A stretch of DNA of 45,117 nucleotides from UBA9676 sp036522155 (GTDB lineage: Bacteria; Actinomycetota; Actinomycetes; Streptosporangiales; Streptosporangiaceae): positions 1-45,117 of the forward strand of contig DATDGI010000293.1 of NCBI GenBank assembly GCA_036522155.1, written 5' to 3'. The translations under genes and the position numbers were made by a program. Below, piece after piece: positions 33,192 through 42,870 of the stretch (within the stretch, counting starts at the first letter, position 1; each line of letters starts with the position of its first letter). The notes beneath the pieces were generated by a model. It saw only the letters and a program-made list of their open reading frames with translations. It was not told where the DNA came from and did no database searches.

Positions 33192-33670
33192 CAGTCTCCG
33201 GCGGCCGCGTCGGCGGCCGCCCGCACCGCCCGCAGGATGCCCTGGTACCCGGTGCACCGGCACAGGTTAGACGCGACCACCTCACGGATCTCCTCGTCGG
33301 TGGGCGAGGGTGTCTCCCGGAGGAATGCCGTGAGCAGCATCAGGAACCCCGGCGTGCAGAACCCGCACTGCAGCCCATGGTGCTCGGTGAAGGCCTGCTG
33401 CAGCGGGTTCAGCTCGTCGGGGGTACCGAGCGCCTCCACCGTCTCCACCGACCGGCCGTCCGCCTGGACGCCGAACATCAGGCAGGAGCGCGCGGGCAGC
33501 CCGTCCACCAGCACCGTGCAGGCACCGCAAATGCCATGCTCGCAGCCGATGTGGGTGCCGGTGTATCCCAGGTCGTGGCGCAGCACGTCGGCCAGCGTGC
33601 GGCGCGCCTCGACGGCCAGCTCGTGCGTGGTGCCATTCACCGTGATCTGGATCGAATGAGCGTCGGTCAT
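33191..33670 (-). CDS. 2Fe-2S subunit of a molybdenum hydroxylase
   Basis: A 159-residue CoxS-like iron-sulfur protein. The plant-ferredoxin-type cluster uses C43, C48, C51 and C63 (GCEHGICGACTVLVDG...SCL); the second cluster uses C102, C105, C137 and C139 (CGFCTPG...NLCRCTGYQ). All eight ligands are present. It carries electrons from the Mo centre to FAD. It is sandwiched between two molybdopterin-subunit genes, with an ATGA overlap upstream and a TGATG junction downstream, so it may serve both. Confidence 0.95.
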   Translation of the reverse strand: MTDAHSIQITVNGTTHELAVEARRTLADVLRHDLGYTGTHIGCEHGICGACTVLVDGLPARSCLMFGVQADGRSVETVEALGTPDELNPLQQAFTEHHGLQCGFCTPGFLMLLTAFLRETPSPTDEEIREVVASNLCRCTGYQGILRAVRAAADAAAGD

Positions 33671-36099
33671 CCCGTCTCCCTCCTGCTGCCGGGCGGGCTG
33701 CTGGCGGTGGCGAGCGCGGCCACGACGTCGGCCGGGCGGATGGGGATGCGCTCGACCCTGGCACCGACCTGGGCGAGCGCGTCGTTGACCGCGTTCAGCA
33801 CGGCTGCCGGGGCCCCGATGGTGCCGCCCTCCCCCATGCCCTTCGAGCCGGTCGGCGTCCGCGACGTCGGCGTGCACAGGTGGTGGATCTCGAACTCCGG
33901 CAGATCCGCCGCGGTCGGCACGAGGTAATCGACGAAGCTGCCGGACACGGGCTGCCCGGCCGGGTCGAAGCAGAGCTCCTCGAACAGCGCGGCGCCGATG
34001 CCCTGCGCGACGCCGCCGGCGACCTGCCCGTCGACGATCATCGGGTTGATCATGACGCCGCAGTCCTCGACGACGACGTACCGGACCAGGTGCACGGCGC
34101 CGGTCGTGGGCGACAGCTCGACCACCGCACCGTGAGTGGCGTTGGAGAACGTCCCCTGCGGGTCGAACGAGGCCGTGACCTCCAGGCCCCGCCCGAGTTC
34201 CTCGGGAAGCAGGTGCGCCGCGTGATGGGCGGTCCTGGCCAGCTCGTCGATCGGCACCGAGGTGGACGGGTCGCCGCGCACCTGGGCCCGGCCGTCCACC
34301 AGTTCCACGTCACCGGGAGCGGCCTCGATCAGGTGCGCGGCGATCTCCCGCAGCTGACTGGCCAGGCCCGCCGAGGCGCGGGCGATCGCACCGCCGCCGG
34401 CCACGATCGAGCGGCTGGCGAACGTGCCCCAGCCGTGGGGCACGAGCTCGGTGTCACCCTGCCGGAGCCGGACCCGGCCCGGGTCGATGCCCAGTGTCTC
34501 CGCGACGATCTGCGCGTAGGTGGTCGCGTGCCCCTGCCCGTGCGAGTGCGTGCCGGCCAGCACGGTCACGCTCCCGCTCGGGTCCATCCGCACGGTCGCC
34601 CGCTCATAGCCGGGGACGATGGTCATCTTGCGCATGCCGAACGACGCGGTCCCGTAGGCCGTGGGCTCCACGAAGCAGCCCAGGCCCAGCCCGGTGAGCC
34701 GGCCTTCCGCCCGGGCCCGCGCCTGCGTGGCCGGCCAGTCGGCATACCCGAGCAGCTCGGCGCAGCGCGCGAGCGACTCCCGGTAGGTACCGGCGTCGTA
34801 GCTGGCGCCCATCACATTGCGGTAGGGGAACTCCGACGCGTCGATGAGGTTCCGGTCGCGCACCGCCACCGCGCCCAGGCCGGTCACCCGCCCCGCCTCA
34901 TCCATCAGGTGCTCGGCGGCGAGGACCGCCTGGGGCCGGCTCACCCCCCGGTACGGGGCGATCGGGGTCTTGTTGGTCGTGACACCACGCGAACGGACGC
35001 GGTAACTGGTGACCCGGTAGGGCCCCGGCAGCTCGTTGGCGGCCATCAGCACCTCGACCCCGCAGGTGACGGGATAGCAGGAGTAGGCGCCGACATCACA
35101 CCGGACGTCGGCGTCCAGGCCGAGGATGCGCCCGTCAGCGTCGAAGGCACCGCGCAGGTTGTAGAACTGCTCGCGCGACTGGAAGCCGGAGGTGAGCCCC
35201 TCCCGCCGGTCCTCGACCCACTTGACCGTCCGGTGGAGCAGGCGGGCGACCGCGGCGGCGAGCACCTCTTCCCGCGCCACCACGCATTTCTGGCCGAAGC
35301 CGCCGCCCACATCGGGTGAGATCACGCGGACCTGCTGCTCGTCCATGCCCAGGCTGATGGCGACCGCGGTCCGTACCGTGTGCGGCACCTGGGTCGAGGT
35401 CTGGAGCACGACCTGGTCGGTGCGCTCGTCGAACGCGGCCACGCACGCGCGGCCCTCCATGGGCGCCGCCGTGATCCGGCCGGTCGACACCGCCACCTCG
35501 ACCACATGGGCGGCGGAGGCGAAGACCTCGTCCAGGCCGGGCGTTGACATCGGGCTGACGTCGACGAGCACGTTGCCCGGCGCCGCCTGGTGCACCAGGG
35601 GCGCGCCCGGCGCAAGTGCCTCGTCCACGCTGGTCACCGGGGGCTGTTCGGCGTAGGCGACCTCCACCATTTCCGCGGCGTCCTCGGCTCTGTACTCCGA
35701 GTCGGCCAGCACGGCCGCGATGGGCTCACCGACGTGCCGGACCCGGTCCGACGCGAGGATCGGCATGTCGGTCGCCACGAACTCGGGCCGCAGCAGCGCC
35801 CCGCGCAGGGGCGCCACCCCCGCCAGATCGGCGGCGGTGATCACGGCGACGACGCCGGGCTGGCTGAGCGCCGCCGAGACGTCGATGGCCTCGATCGCCG
35901 CCGACGCGACGTAGCTGCGTACCAGGACCATGTGCAGGGTCCCCGGCGGCTCGTGGTCGCCGACGAAGCTGCCGCGCCCGGTGAGCAGGTACCGGTCCTC
36001 CACCCGCCGGACCGGCACGCCGATCCAGCGATGGGCCGGTGCGGTCTCTCCCGCGGTGTGGCCGGTCACCGCGGCCGGGTGGCCGGAGGTGTCAGCCAC
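33667..36099 (-). CDS. Molybdopterin-binding subunit 1, xanthine dehydrogenase family
   Basis: An 810-residue large subunit, distantly related to the second one in the operon. PVRRVEDRYLLTGRGSFVGD opens it; GGGFGQKCVVAREEVLAAAV, APYRGVSRPQAVLAAEHLMD, HSHGQGHATTYAQIVAETLG and KGMGEGGTIGAP (with the catalytic glutamate) are the Mo-cofactor and active-site motifs. PYRGVSR replaces the CO-dehydrogenase loop. The start overlaps the FAD-subunit stop by 8 bp, the end overlaps the 2Fe-2S start by 4 bp. Whether each large subunit makes its own enzyme or both join one complex is open. Confidence 0.9.
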   Translation of the reverse strand: MADTSGHPAAVTGHTAGETAPAHRWIGVPVRRVEDRYLLTGRGSFVGDHEPPGTLHMVLVRSYVASAAIEAIDVSAALSQPGVVAVITAADLAGVAPLRGALLRPEFVATDMPILASDRVRHVGEPIAAVLADSEYRAEDAAEMVEVAYAEQPPVTSVDEALAPGAPLVHQAAPGNVLVDVSPMSTPGLDEVFASAAHVVEVAVSTGRITAAPMEGRACVAAFDERTDQVVLQTSTQVPHTVRTAVAISLGMDEQQVRVISPDVGGGFGQKCVVAREEVLAAAVARLLHRTVKWVEDRREGLTSGFQSREQFYNLRGAFDADGRILGLDADVRCDVGAYSCYPVTCGVEVLMAANELPGPYRVTSYRVRSRGVTTNKTPIAPYRGVSRPQAVLAAEHLMDEAGRVTGLGAVAVRDRNLIDASEFPYRNVMGASYDAGTYRESLARCAELLGYADWPATQARARAEGRLTGLGLGCFVEPTAYGTASFGMRKMTIVPGYERATVRMDPSGSVTVLAGTHSHGQGHATTYAQIVAETLGIDPGRVRLRQGDTELVPHGWGTFASRSIVAGGGAIARASAGLASQLREIAAHLIEAAPGDVELVDGRAQVRGDPSTSVPIDELARTAHHAAHLLPEELGRGLEVTASFDPQGTFSNATHGAVVELSPTTGAVHLVRYVVVEDCGVMINPMIVDGQVAGGVAQGIGAALFEELCFDPAGQPVSGSFVDYLVPTAADLPEFEIHHLCTPTSRTPTGSKGMGEGGTIGAPAAVLNAVNDALAQVGARVERIPIRPADVVAALATASSPPGSRRETG

Positions 36100-36955
36100 G
36101 CCCGGCCGCCTCCCCGATCGCGCGGGCCGCGAGCACCTGGACGAGGCGGCGGCGATACTCCGCCGACCCGTGGATGTCGCCGGACGGGTCGGCCCCGGCG
36201 GCCGCCTCCTGCGCGGCGGCCGCGATCACCTCCGGCTCCAGGCCGGAGCCGATCAGTGTGTTCTCGGCCGCGGTGGCGCGCTGGACCGTGCTCGCGACTC
36301 CGCCGAGAACGAGCCGGGCGTCGCGGCAGACGCCGCCGTCCATGGCCACCGCCGCCGCCACCGCCACGATGGCGAAGTCGCCGTGCCGCCGGGAGAATTC
36401 GTGCATGGCCGCGCCCGGCCACGGCGTGGGCAGGACCACCTCGACGATCATCTCGTCCGGGCGCAATTCGGTTTCCAGGAAGCCCTTGAAGAAGCCGGTG
36501 GCCGGGATCACCCGGTCGCCGCCCGGACCGCGCGCCACGATCTGGGCGTCGAACAGCAACGCGGCCAGGCACCACTCGGCGGCCGGGTCGGCGTGGGCGA
36601 TGCTGCCGCCGAACGTGCCCGCGGCCCGGATGGCGTAATGGCCGATGAACCGCGCCGCCTGCGGCAGCATCCCGAACCCGGCCACCAGCCCGGGGTCGGT
36701 GAGCCGCTCCAGGTCACGGTGCAGGGCCAGGGCGCCGATCCGCATCCCGCCGTCGTCCGCGCGGATGTACCGCAGGTCGGCGAGCCTGCTGATGTCGATG
36801 AGCGCCGCCGGCCGGGCCAGCCGGAAATTCATCATGGCGACCAGGCTCTGGCCGCCGGCGATGAGCTTGGCGTCGTCACCCAGCTCGGCGAGCAGAGACA
36901 CGGCCTCCTCGGCGGATCGCGCGCGGTGGTAGCTGAACGGCGCGGGCTTCATCAT
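36092..36955 (-). CDS. FAD-binding subunit of a molybdenum hydroxylase
   Basis: A 287-residue CoxM-like flavoprotein. KPAPFSYHRARSAEEAVSLL begins it; AGGQSL (33-38) and TFGGSIAHADPAAEW are the two FAD pyrophosphate-binding motifs, followed by the CO_deh_flav_C domain (LGGVASTVQRATAAENTLIG). It passes electrons from the 2Fe-2S subunit to an acceptor. Only one FAD subunit exists for two large subunits. It starts 5 bp after the amidase stop. Confidence 0.93.
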   Translation of the reverse strand: MMKPAPFSYHRARSAEEAVSLLAELGDDAKLIAGGQSLVAMMNFRLARPAALIDISRLADLRYIRADDGGMRIGALALHRDLERLTDPGLVAGFGMLPQAARFIGHYAIRAAGTFGGSIAHADPAAEWCLAALLFDAQIVARGPGGDRVIPATGFFKGFLETELRPDEMIVEVVLPTPWPGAAMHEFSRRHGDFAIVAVAAAVAMDGGVCRDARLVLGGVASTVQRATAAENTLIGSGLEPEVIAAAAQEAAAGADPSGDIHGSAEYRRRLVQVLAARAIGEAAGRG

Positions 36956-36960
36956 CTCCC

Positions 36961-37808
36961 CTAGAGTTCGTGCCCCATATGCGTCACGGAGTACAGATCA
37001 CGCCGGCGGTCCTGGCGAGGCGTCACCAGCGGAGTCCGCCGCCCGGCCTCGGCCACCATGTCCAGGTCAAGCTGGGCGAAGACCACTCCCTCCGCGCTGG
37101 CGGGCATCGGCCCGGCCAGCACGTCACCGTACGGGCTGGCCGCGACCGAGCAGCCAAGGAACTCAACGCCGCGGCCCGGGCCAGCGAACGAGGCCGCCGC
37201 GGCGAAGACCTGGTTGAGGTTGGCCTGCACCAGCAGCCCGGTCACCTGCCCGGGCATGGCCGCCGCGGCGGGCGTGCCCCGGTCGAAGCCGCTTACCCAG
37301 GCCGATGGCACCACCACCAGCTCCGCGCCCCGCAGCGCGAGGATCCGCATCACCTCGACAAACCTCAGGTCATAACAGATGCATAGGCCAAACGATCCGT
37401 CCGGGGTGCGCACGACAGGAAAGCCGGCGTCGCCCGGGGTAAAGACGTTCTTCTCCCCGGCGAACAGGTGCGCTTTCCGGTAACAGGCGAGCACCCCATC
37501 GGCGGACACCATGACCGCGGAGTCGAACAGCCGGGTGCCCTCGCGCTCGCACAGCCCGGCGACGACGTAGCCGCCGCCGGCCGCCGCCGCGCCCTGCCAG
37601 GCCTTCACGGCCGGCCCGTTGAGCGTCTGCGCCGAGCCGGCCAGTTCTTCGGCGTCGGTGGTGTATCCGGGCGCCGTCAGCTCGGGCAGGACCACGACCC
37701 TGGCGCCGCCCGCGAACGCCTCGGCGGCCAGGGCCAGTCCCCGGTCCAGGTTCCGGCCCGGCTCGCCCGACCAGCGGAGCTGGCACAGCCCGACGGTCAG
37801 CGGGCGGG

Positions 37809-37812
<4 letters not shown>
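36961..37812 (-). CDS. Carbon-nitrogen hydrolase (nitrilase superfamily)
   Basis: A 283-residue amidase-type enzyme with the complete Glu-Lys-Cys triad: E44 in VVVLPELTAPGY, K113 in CYRKAHLF and C146 in GLCICYDLRF. The LRF context favours amidases and carbamoylases over true nitrilases. It likely hydrolyses an amide or carbamoyl intermediate made after ring hydroxylation. The GTG start overlaps the ABC ATPase stop (GTGA), so it is translationally coupled to the importer. Confidence 0.9.
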
Positions 37813-38673
<861 letters not shown>

Positions 38674-38693
<20 letters not shown>

Positions 38694-39474
38694 GCAGCAC
38701 CTCCGGACGCGCCCTCAGTTCGGGCATGGTGCCAGTGGCGATCACCTTGCCCTGCGCCATCACTATCACCGACTCCGACAGCCGCTCGACCAGCCCGAGT
38801 TCGTGCTCCACCAGCAGCATGGTCAGCCCCTCGCCGGCGAGGCCAGCCAGGTAGCCCTCGATCGAGCGGGCGAGCGTGGGGTTCACCCCGGCCATCGGCT
38901 CGTCCAGCAGCAGGAGCTTGGGCTGGCACATGAGCGCGCGCATGATTTCCAGCAGCCGTTTCTGCCCGCCGCTCAGGTTGCCCGCGTACTCGTCCTGCAT
39001 GTGGCTCAGGGCGAACCTGTCGAGCAGGGATCTGGCCTGGTCCAGCAGTTCCCTTTCTTGCGTGCGCCAGTACCGCTTGCCGAGCAGCAGCGTCCGCATG
39101 CGCTCACCACGCTGGCTGGGCGCGGCCACGAGCAGGTTCTCCAGCACCGTGAGCCGGCCGAATTCGCTGGACAGCTGGTACGTGCGCACCAGGCCGATCC
39201 GGGCCCGGTCGTGCGGCGGCATGGCCGTGATATCGCTGCCGTCGAACACGATCCGGCCCGCGCTGGGCGCGATCGCGCCCCCGACGATCCCCACGACGGT
39301 CGACTTGCCGGCGCCGTTCGGCCCGATCAGGCTCGTGATCGCGCCCCGGCGGATGCCGAACGTGGCGTCAGCGCAGGCCCGGACGCCGCCGAACTCGCGC
39401 CGCAGCCCGTCAGCGATCAGGAAGTCCTTACCGTCGGCGGCCGGCTGGCGTGCCCCGGCCGCGGCGGCGCTCAC
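38674..39474 (-). CDS. LIV-type ABC transporter ATP-binding protein (LivG-like)
   Basis: A 266-residue ATPase: Walker A GPNGAGKSTVVGIVGG, the LivG hallmark GLVRTYQLSSEFGRLTVLENLLVA, signature LSGGQKRLLEIMRALM, Walker B LLLLDEPMAGVNP and the H-loop VEHELGLV. The GTG at 39474 overlaps the permease stop (GTGA); an upstream in-frame start at 39606 would run deep into the permease gene and is rejected. Confidence 0.92.
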
Positions 39475-40469
39475 GTCACCTCGCTGGGTTCGGCCGCCTG
39501 GGTGGCCCGGCCGGGCCCGGCCGGGAACCGGCGCCGCCGCTCCGGGATGATGCCGCGCGGCCAGAACCACAGGAAGACCAGGGCCAGCAGGCCGATCACG
39601 ATCCACTGCAGCGCATCAACCAGGCCCGGCCTGCCAAACTGCGGGATGAACCGCGTCGCCTCGTTGAAGGCGACCGGCACCAGCAGCGCACCGAGCATCA
39701 CCCCGGCGTTGTTGCCGGTGCCGCCGACAATGACCGCGGTGAGCACGACCAGGGTTTCCACGTACGCCCACGACCCGGGTGACCAGGCCCCGATGAACAG
39801 GATGAGGACCGCCCCGCTGATACCGGCGACCACGCCGCCGAAGACGAACGCGAACAGCCGCAGCTGCACCACGTCCTTGCCCAGCGCCTGCGCCGCGTCC
39901 TCGTTGTCCCTGGTCGCGCGCAGCGCCCGGCCGAGCGGTGACGACGTGACCCGGTGCACGAACAGGTAGACAACCAGGCAGATGACCGCGGTCAGGGCGA
40001 CGTAGAACCACTGGTAACCCAGCGAGGACAGCGGCAGCGACCCGTACGGCTGCGGAACCAGCGACAGGCCCGCCGGGCCGTTGAACAGCCCGGTGACGTT
40101 CTCCACCAGGAGCACCGCGATGACCGAGATCACCAGCATGACCATGGCCTGGTAGTCGGTGCGCAGCCGCCGCAGGGCCACCATCCCGACCACCAGGGCC
40201 ACCACGCCCGCGACCGCGCCCGCCACCAGCACGGGCAGCGGCTCGGGCAGCCGCACCCCGAGGATGTACTGCTGGAATCCGCCGTTGCTGGTATCCGGGC
40301 CGAGCGTCAGCACCCCCGCGGTGTAGGCGCCGACCGCCTGGAACATGATCCAGGCGAAGTTGTAGATGCCCGTCACCCCGTACTGCAGGTTGAGGCTCCA
40401 CACCGCCAGGATGTCCACGCCCAGGTAGACCAGGATCGTGGTGGTGTAGTACACGAACGCGGCGCTCAC
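39471..40469 (-). CDS. LIV-type ABC transporter permease (LivM-like)
   Basis: A 332-residue inner-membrane permease with eight or nine predicted helices. YGVTGIYNFAWIMFQAVGAYTAGVL, the coupling loop LGRALRATRDNEDAAQALGKDV and GGTGNNAGVMLGALLV are LivM motifs. Starts at a GTG that overlaps the stop of a 25-codon ORF, with AGGGAG about 10 nt upstream. Confidence 0.92.
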   Translation of the reverse strand: MSAAFVYYTTTILVYLGVDILAVWSLNLQYGVTGIYNFAWIMFQAVGAYTAGVLTLGPDTSNGGFQQYILGVRLPEPLPVLVAGAVAGVVALVVGMVALRRLRTDYQAMVMLVISVIAVLLVENVTGLFNGPAGLSLVPQPYGSLPLSSLGYQWFYVALTAVICLVVYLFVHRVTSSPLGRALRATRDNEDAAQALGKDVVQLRLFAFVFGGVVAGISGAVLILFIGAWSPGSWAYVETLVVLTAVIVGGTGNNAGVMLGALLVPVAFNEATRFIPQFGRPGLVDALQWIVIGLLALVFLWFWPRGIIPERRRRFPAGPGRATQAAEPSEVT

Positions 40470-40543
40470 GTCATGGTCTCCCTCGCGGTGCGTCGCGCCG
40501 GAGGCGCGCCAGCAGGCACTTCGCTGGCTGCGGGAGGTGCCAT
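40466..40543 (-). CDS. 25-codon coupling ORF between the two permease genes
   Basis: A small open frame, MAPPAASEVPAGAPPARRTA and five more residues, whose ATG overlaps the LivH-like stop (TGATG) and whose TGA overlaps the LivM-like GTG (GTGA). It exactly fills the 73-bp gap, so ribosomes could pass from one permease gene to the next without release. The peptide itself is low-complexity and probably has no function. A CGCGCC-GGA-GGCGCG hairpin lies inside (40494-40508). Confidence 0.35.
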   Translation of the reverse strand: MAPPAASEVPAGAPPARRTARETMT

Positions 40544-41436
40544 CACGTGGGAACCTCCTTCACCGTCGCACCCTGGCCGAAGATCCCGGTGGGCCGGAAC
40601 AGCAGCACCACCACGAGCACCCCGAACGCGATGACCTCCTTGAAGCTGGGCGTGATGAACCTGGCCGCCACCTCGGTCACTACCCCGAGGACGACGGACG
40701 CGAGCATGGCACCGGTGGGCCGGCCCACACCGCCGAGCATCGCCGCCGCGACGATGACGACGAGGAAATCGTTCCCGGTGGTGGACTGGAAGGCACTGGT
40801 GTTGAGCACGAGCACCACCCCGGCCAGGCCGCACAGCGCCCCCGACATCAGCCAGGCCAGGTCCGTGACCTGCTCGGTCCCGATGCCGGAGGCTTGCGCG
40901 AGGCCCGGATTGGCGGCGGTCGCGCGCATGGCCTTGCCCAGCCTGGTCCGGGTGAGCAGCAACTGAACCGCAGCCATGGCCGCCACCGACACAGCGATGA
41001 TCACGAGCTGGAACTTGTCGAGGACCATGCCGAGGATGTGCACCTGGCCGCCGGTCGAGAAGCTGTAGCTGAAGAACGTCGCGCCGTACGCGGCGAGCAG
41101 GATGTTCTGCACGATGATCCCGACCGCGAGCGTGACCACCACCATCCCGAACAGCTTCGTGCCATGCCGCACGAACCGCCGGTACAGGTAGCGGTTCAGC
41201 AGCGCCGACGCCAGCGCGCCGAACCCGGCCCCGGCCACAAGCGATTCGGCGATGCTGCCACCGGCCTGGTTGACCGCGTACCCGGCGAACGCGGACGCGG
41301 TCATCAGGTCGCCATAGGCGAGGTTCAGGATGTTCGACACGCCGAACTGGAGCGTGAACCCCACCGAGGCCAGGGCCAGGATCGACGCCGTCACCAGGCC
41401 GAACCCGATCGACTGGACGAACAGGCTGCCCGTCAT
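40543..41436 (-). CDS. LIV-type ABC transporter permease (LivH-like)
   Basis: A 297-residue permease with about eight helices. SVGFTLQFGVSNILNLAYGDLMTASAF is the LivH signature; the coupling loop is LGKAMRATAANPGLAQASGI, and GGVGRPTGAMLASVVLGV follows. ATG 41436 has AGGAGGGGGAG at good distance; a longer in-frame start at 41481 lies before that ribosome site and is less likely. Confidence 0.92.
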   Translation of the reverse strand: MTGSLFVQSIGFGLVTASILALASVGFTLQFGVSNILNLAYGDLMTASAFAGYAVNQAGGSIAESLVAGAGFGALASALLNRYLYRRFVRHGTKLFGMVVVTLAVGIIVQNILLAAYGATFFSYSFSTGGQVHILGMVLDKFQLVIIAVSVAAMAAVQLLLTRTRLGKAMRATAANPGLAQASGIGTEQVTDLAWLMSGALCGLAGVVLVLNTSAFQSTTGNDFLVVIVAAAMLGGVGRPTGAMLASVVLGVVTEVAARFITPSFKEVIAFGVLVVVLLFRPTGIFGQGATVKEVPT

Positions 41437-41499
41437 GCCAACCGCTCCCCCTCCTGGCGCCGCAATCGCCGGCTGCGCCACCAGGAGGGTACGCCCCGG

Positions 41500-42807
41500 C
41501 TACTTGGCCGCACTGATCTGCGCGGCGGTGTAGGTCGCCACCTTGGTCGAGCCGTCGGAGGAGACGAACGAGAACGCGCCGGGCGAGTTCTGCCACTTGT
41601 CGAAGCTGATCTGGCCGGTGGCCCCGACGTACTGGATGGTCTTGCCGTGCTCGAGAGCGGCCTTCCCCTGGGCGAAGTCGTTCACGACGACCGCACCAGG
41701 CGATGCGGTCGCCAGCTTCACGATCCAGGGCCGGTAGACGGCCGGGTCCGTGCTCTTGGCCGCCACCATGGCCAGCGCCATCAGGTTGATGCTGTCCCAG
41801 GCCGCCATGCTGTAGGAGTCGCCATACCACTGGCTGGCCGGCTGGGTCACCTGCGAGCCGACCGTCTTGATCTGTGACAGCCACAGCTGGTAGGGCACCC
41901 CGGTGGTGGGGGCATAGGGCTGCGCGCCCACGTACAAGCGCTTGAGGTTGGTCGCCCCGATGGCGTGCCCGACGGCCTTCAGCCACGGCGGCTGGGTCGT
42001 CCCGTCGGTGCCGATGAACGGGCCCAGGTGCCCGAGCTGGTTCACCTCGGACAGGTAGGTCGCGCTGGTCTGCGGATCGGCCTCGGTGAAGATCACGTCG
42101 GGATGCGCGGCCACCAGGGCGGACACCTCAGTGCGGTAGGAGCTCTGGTCCAGCGCGATCTTCTGCGTCAGCACGATCCTCCCGCCGAGCTTCTTGAAGC
42201 CGGACACGACGGTGGCAAGCGAGCCCTGCGAGCTGATGTCGTTGCCGAACACGGCGGCGGCGGTGGGGTACCCCTTCTGGTGCGCGTACACGGCCATCGC
42301 GTAGCCGACGGCGTCGTCGGGCGGGGTGATCCGGTAGAAGTAGCCGAAGGAGCTCTGGTTGAACACGGCCTGGCCGGTGTCGGCGAACATCGGGATGTGG
42401 GCCCGGTTGAACAGCGGCACGGTCGCGCTGGCCTCGTCCGAGCTCGGCCCGAGCACGCCGACCAGCGATGGCGTGGTGGAGATCAGCTGCTCGGCGGCTG
42501 GCACCGCGTCGGCTGGGTCACCCCGGCTGTCAGCCGTTTTGCATGTGATCTTCGCGTGGCCCAGGATGCCGCCAGCGGCGGTAATCGCGGCCGCGGCCGG
42601 GATGCAGCCGGCCAGCTGTTCAGGGCCGAAGCTGGCATCGGGGCCGCTGAAGGGGTTGAAGACGGCAAAGGTGAGCGGCCCGTTGCCGCTGGACCCCCCG
42701 CCGGAGGAGCTGTGAGAACCGCAGGCTGCGACCGTGAGGAGCGGAAGCACGGCCAGCAGGGCCACGCTCCTGGCCCAGGTGCTGGCGTGTATGGCTGGAC
42801 TGCGCAT
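41500..42807 (-). CDS. LIV-type ABC substrate-binding lipoprotein
   Basis: A 435-residue type I binding protein. The signal peptide ends in lipobox LTVAAC (C29) with a Ser/Gly linker. LTFAVFNPFSGPDASFGPEQ, VGVLGPSSDEASATVPLFNR, QSSFGYFYRITPPDD and AAAVFGNDISSQGSLA are Peripla_BP_6 features. It captures the substrate outside the cell for the LivHMGF-like importer. Members take branched amino acids, amides, urea or aromatic acids; which one cannot be read here. First importer gene, 63 bp from the bicupin gene. Confidence 0.92.
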   Translation of the reverse strand: MRSPAIHASTWARSVALLAVLPLLTVAACGSHSSSGGGSSGNGPLTFAVFNPFSGPDASFGPEQLAGCIPAAAAITAAGGILGHAKITCKTADSRGDPADAVPAAEQLISTTPSLVGVLGPSSDEASATVPLFNRAHIPMFADTGQAVFNQSSFGYFYRITPPDDAVGYAMAVYAHQKGYPTAAAVFGNDISSQGSLATVVSGFKKLGGRIVLTQKIALDQSSYRTEVSALVAAHPDVIFTEADPQTSATYLSEVNQLGHLGPFIGTDGTTQPPWLKAVGHAIGATNLKRLYVGAQPYAPTTGVPYQLWLSQIKTVGSQVTQPASQWYGDSYSMAAWDSINLMALAMVAAKSTDPAVYRPWIVKLATASPGAVVVNDFAQGKAALEHGKTIQYVGATGQISFDKWQNSPGAFSFVSSDGSTKVATYTAAQISAAK

Positions 42808-42870
42808 TGTCGCCTTCTCTCTTGGTCCACTCAGGGTGGTCGCCCACCCGGGGTCAGGGTCGTGCCGTCG

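Noticed and set aside
30753..36955. Aerobic CO dehydrogenase (coxMSL)
   Set aside because: Neither large subunit has the form I AYXCSFR or form II AYRGAGR loop; substrate left open.
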